Assembly: GCA_964401385.1 (NCBI GenBank)
Contig: CAYNYF010000031.1
Span: 1 to 44,416 of the forward strand
Direction: 5' to 3'
DNA: 44,416 nucleotides
DNA from: CAYNYF01 sp964401385
GTDB lineage: Bacteria; Planctomycetota; Phycisphaerae; SM23-33
Below are positions 42,030-44,416 of this stretch, piece after piece (position 1 is the stretch's first letter; every line of letters begins with the position of its first letter). A program made the position numbers and the translations under genes. Below the pieces are notes generated by a model. It searched no databases and was not told the origin of the DNA. It saw nothing but the letters and a program-made list of their open reading frames with translations.

Positions 42030-44416
42030 TCGTGCGGCGTTTCGGCTTGATTCTACGGGGCTTGCGGCGTTGTCGCAAGGGGTCGCGCCGCGCAGCGCCT
42101 CGGCGTGGTATTCCTGAATGGAGCGGGCGGCGGGCGTGCCGGCGCGGAGGACGGCGATGCCTTCGGCAACGGCCTCGGCGGCGGTTGCGGTGGTGACCAG
42201 CGCGATTCCGTGTGCGACCGCGTTGATGCGGATGGCCGACTCGTCCGCCCTCGGCCGCCGGCCGGAGGGCGTGTTGATGATCAGCGCGATCTGGCTGTTC
42301 TTGATGGCGTCGACGACGTGCGGGCGGCCTTCGCTGACCTTGTTGATCCGCCGGTTGGCCACGCGGTGGCGGTCCAGGAACGCGCTGGTCCCGGCAGTGG
42401 CCAGGATCTCGAAGCCCATCGCCTTCAGCCGGCGGATGGTCGGCAGCGATACCGGCTTGTCCCCGTCCTTGACGGAGACGAACGCCACCCCTTTGGTCGG
42501 CAGGTGCGTCCCGGCGGCGATCTGGCTCTTGGCGTAGGCCAGGGCGAAGTCCGTGTCGATGCCCATGACCTCGCCGGTGGACCTCATCTCCGGGCCCAGC
42601 ACCGCGTCGGCGCCGGGGAAGCGGTTGAAGGGGAAGACCGATTCCTTCACGCCCACGTGCCCCAGCGGCGGCGCCGGACCGTCCAGCCCCAGCGACGCCA
42701 GCGTCTCGCCCAGCATGACCCGGGTGGCGACCCTGGCGATGGGCACGCCGGTGACCTTGCTGACGAAGGGGACGGTCCGACTGGCGCGGGGGTTGACCTC
42801 CAGCACGTACACGTCGCGCCCGCCCACCACCGCGTACTGAATGTTCATGAGCCCGCGGACCTCCAGCTCCGCGGCCAGGGCGCGGGTAGCCTGGCGGATT
42901 TCGGCCAGCACGTGCTCGCCCAGTCGGTGCGGCGGTAGGACCATGGCGGCGTCGCCGGAGTGCACGCCGGCGTATTCGATGTGCTCCAAGATGCCCGCGA
43001 CGTAGACGTCCTTGCCGTCGGCGACGGCGTCCACGTCCAGCTCGACGGCGTCCTCGAGGAACTCATCGATCAGCACGGCCGCGCCGTCTGAGGCCTCCAG
43101 GGCCGCCGCCGCGAAGTGGCGCAGCTCCTCCGGCCTGTATACGATCTCCATGGCCCGCCCCCCCAGGACGTAGCTGGGTCGGACAATGACTGGATAGCCG
43201 ATTGACCCCGCTACCGCCAAGGCTTCGTCCACCGACGAGGCCATGCCGTTGGCCGGCTGCCGCAGGCCGAGCTTGGCGATCGTCGCGCTGAACTGCTGGC
43301 GGTCCTCCGCCCGGGCGATGGCCGTCGGGGAGGTGCCCAGGATGGGCACGCCGGCGGCGGCCAGCCCGGCGGCCAGGTTCAGCGGGGTCTGCCCGCCGAA
43401 TTGCACGATCAGCCCCCGCGGCCGCTCGCGGCGGACGATCTCCAGCACGTCCTCCAGCGTCAGCGGCTCGAAGTAAAGCCGGTCGGACGTGTCGTAATCG
43501 GTCGAGACGGTCTCGGGGTTGCAGTTGACCATGATGGAGGGCACGCCCATCTGGCGGAGGGCCTCGGCGGCGTGGACGCAGCAGTAATCGAACTCCAGCC
43601 CCTGCCCGATCCGGTTGGGTCCGCCGCCGAGGATGATCACCCCCGGCTGGGAACCGGGGCGGCTTTCATCCTCGCGATCGTAGGTGGAGTAGAAGTACGG
43701 GGTGTACGCCTCGAACTCCCCGCCGCAGGTGTCCACCTGCTTGAAGACCGCGTGGATGTCCGCAGTTGTCCGCTGCTGCCGCACCGCCGCCTCGCCCGTG
43801 CCCAACAAGTGCCCCAGTTGGGCGTCGCTGAAGCCCAGCCGCTTGGCGGACAGCAGCTCGGCATCGGAGAGCCGCTCCTTCCCGGCGAGGCGCCCCTCGG
43901 CCGAGACGATCTGGGCTATATTGTCGAGGAACCACGAGTCGATCCGCGTCAGCTCGTGGATCTCCTCCACGGACATCCCTCGCCGCAGGGCCACCCGGAC
44001 GGCGAAAAGCCGCTGGGAGTTGGGTAGGAGCAGCTTCTGACGCAAGGCCGCCTCGTCCAAGGCCTCCAGGGCCGCGTCGCGCCCGTCGGCGCCCAGGCCG
44101 GCCCGCTTGACCTCCAGCCCGCGAAGGGCCTTCTGGAGCGCCTCCTTGAAGGTCCGCCCGATGGCCATGACCTCCCCGACGCTCTTCATGCTGACCGTCA
44201 GCACGTCCTCGGCGACGGGGAACTTCTCGAAGGTGAATCGCGGCACCTTGACGACGCAGTAGTCGATGGTCGGTTCGAAGCAGGCGGGCGTCTCGCGGGT
44301 GATGTCGTTGGGGATCTCGTCCAGGGCGAGTCCCACGGCCACCTTGGCGGCGATCTTGGCGATGGGAAAGCCGGTGGCCTTGGACGCCAAGGCGCTGGAG
44401 CGGCTGACGCGCGGGT
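41967..44416 (-). CDS. carB: Carbamoyl-phosphate synthase large subunit (5' part outside window)
   Basis: About 815 C-terminal residues are present; the frame is open to the window edge, where PRVSRSSALASKATGFPIAK corresponds to roughly residue 300 of the full protein. The oligomerisation domain, the second ATP-grasp module (GGGPNRIGQGLEFDYCC; VNCNPETVSTDYDTSDRLYF; QFGGQTPLNLA; EVNPRASRTVPFVSKV) and the C-terminal MGS-like allosteric domain (KGVAFVSVKDGDK; GFEILATAGTSAFL) are complete. It makes carbamoyl phosphate for arginine and pyrimidines. The protein should end near SIQEYHAEAL, but no stop follows; about 40 extra residues are read, the last 20 from the tRNA-Leu gene, ending at a TGA at 41967-41969. 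carA is not in the window. Confidence 0.95.
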   Translation of the reverse strand, partial: PRVSRSSALASKATGFPIAKIAAKVAVGLALDEIPNDITRETPACFEPTIDYCVVKVPRFTFEKFPVAEDVLTVSMKSVGEVMAIGRTFKEALQKALRGLEVKRAGLGADGRDAALEALDEAALRQKLLLPNSQRLFAVRVALRRGMSVEEIHELTRIDSWFLDNIAQIVSAEGRLAGKERLSDAELLSAKRLGFSDAQLGHLLGTGEAAVRQQRTTADIHAVFKQVDTCGGEFEAYTPYFYSTYDREDESRPGSQPGVIILGGGPNRIGQGLEFDYCCVHAAEALRQMGVPSIMVNCNPETVSTDYDTSDRLYFEPLTLEDVLEIVRRERPRGLIVQFGGQTPLNLAAGLAAAGVPILGTSPTAIARAEDRQQFSATIAKLGLRQPANGMASSVDEALAVAGSIGYPVIVRPSYVLGGRAMEIVYRPEELRHFAAAALEASDGAAVLIDEFLEDAVELDVDAVADGKDVYVAGILEHIEYAGVHSGDAAMVLPPHRLGEHVLAEIRQATRALAAELEVRGLMNIQYAVVGGRDVYVLEVNPRASRTVPFVSKVTGVPIARVATRVMLGETLASLGLDGPAPPLGHVGVKESVFPFNRFPGADAVLGPEMRSTGEVMGIDTDFALAYAKSQIAAGTHLPTKGVAFVSVKDGDKPVSLPTIRRLKAMGFEILATAGTSAFLDRHRVANRRINKVSEGRPHVVDAIKNSQIALIINTPSGRRPRADESAIRINAVAHGIALVTTATAAEAVAEGIAVLRAGTPAARSIQEYHAEALRGATPCDNAASPVESSRNAARAEVAEPADARDSKSRGAHTP

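Overview
The window is GC-rich DNA with tightly packed, often overlapping genes. It most likely comes from a planctomycete, probably of the Phycisphaerae type. That placement is inference. It rests on two exported proteins ending in a PEP-CTERM-like tail (VPEP or IPEP, a hydrophobic stretch, then an Arg cluster), dockerin-like Asp/Gly repeats containing DYTIWSD, H-x-DG/pseudopilin-like C-termini on secreted proteins, a lipoprotein with a predicted beta-barrel, a stand-alone CBM9-like protein, ECF sigma/anti-sigma pairs, and a GlnRS encoded beside a GluRS. No phage, transposase, CRISPR or rRNA gene was seen.

Layout. Bases 1-1210: the end of a ResB-like gene and ccsA, the System II cytochrome c heme-attachment pair. 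1541-3032: a small PEP-CTERM protein and an aldo/keto-reductase-like protein. 3052-6726 (minus): dapF, an unrecognised 541-aa protein, a SAM methyltransferase and a rubrerythrin-like protein, with touching or overlapping ends. 7063-10910 (minus): an ECF sigma factor, a membrane anti-sigma-like protein and two exported proteins sharing a pseudopilin-like C-terminal motif. 11193-18461 (plus): a CBM9-like protein, gltX overlapping glnS, a PfkB kinase, thpR and an outer-membrane-type lipoprotein. 18643-22656: recA and alaS. 22849-28471: rpmF-plsX-fabH-fabD-fabG-acpP-fabF, an almost complete type II fatty-acid initiation and elongation cluster. 28534-31390: a histidine kinase and an NtrC-type regulator. 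31404-33696: a URO-D-like protein and a convergent conserved protein. 34046-38909: clpC, then a second ECF sigma/anti-sigma pair. 38991-40118 (minus): a trypsin-like protease with dockerin-like repeats and PEP-CTERM. 40766-41860: sppA. 41944-44416 (minus): tRNA-Leu(CAA) and the 3' two thirds of carB.

Most striking observations. (1) The carB reading frame has no stop before the tRNA-Leu gene and ends inside it, so tRNA processing would remove the carB stop codon. (2) Two copies of a dispersed, terminally inverted repeat (16209-16405 and 40312-40608) have flanks in the same orientation but a 51-bp core inverted between copies. One copy also carries two nested ~40-bp mini-repeats. (3) The sigma/anti-sigma/two-effector operon at 7063-10910 looks like an uncharacterised envelope-response module. 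(4) A GGAAC-N16-CGTCTAA motif lies inside the apparent 5' end of the second ECF sigma gene and calls its start into question.

Promoter, terminator and start-site calls come from reading by eye. No similarity search or folding program was run.
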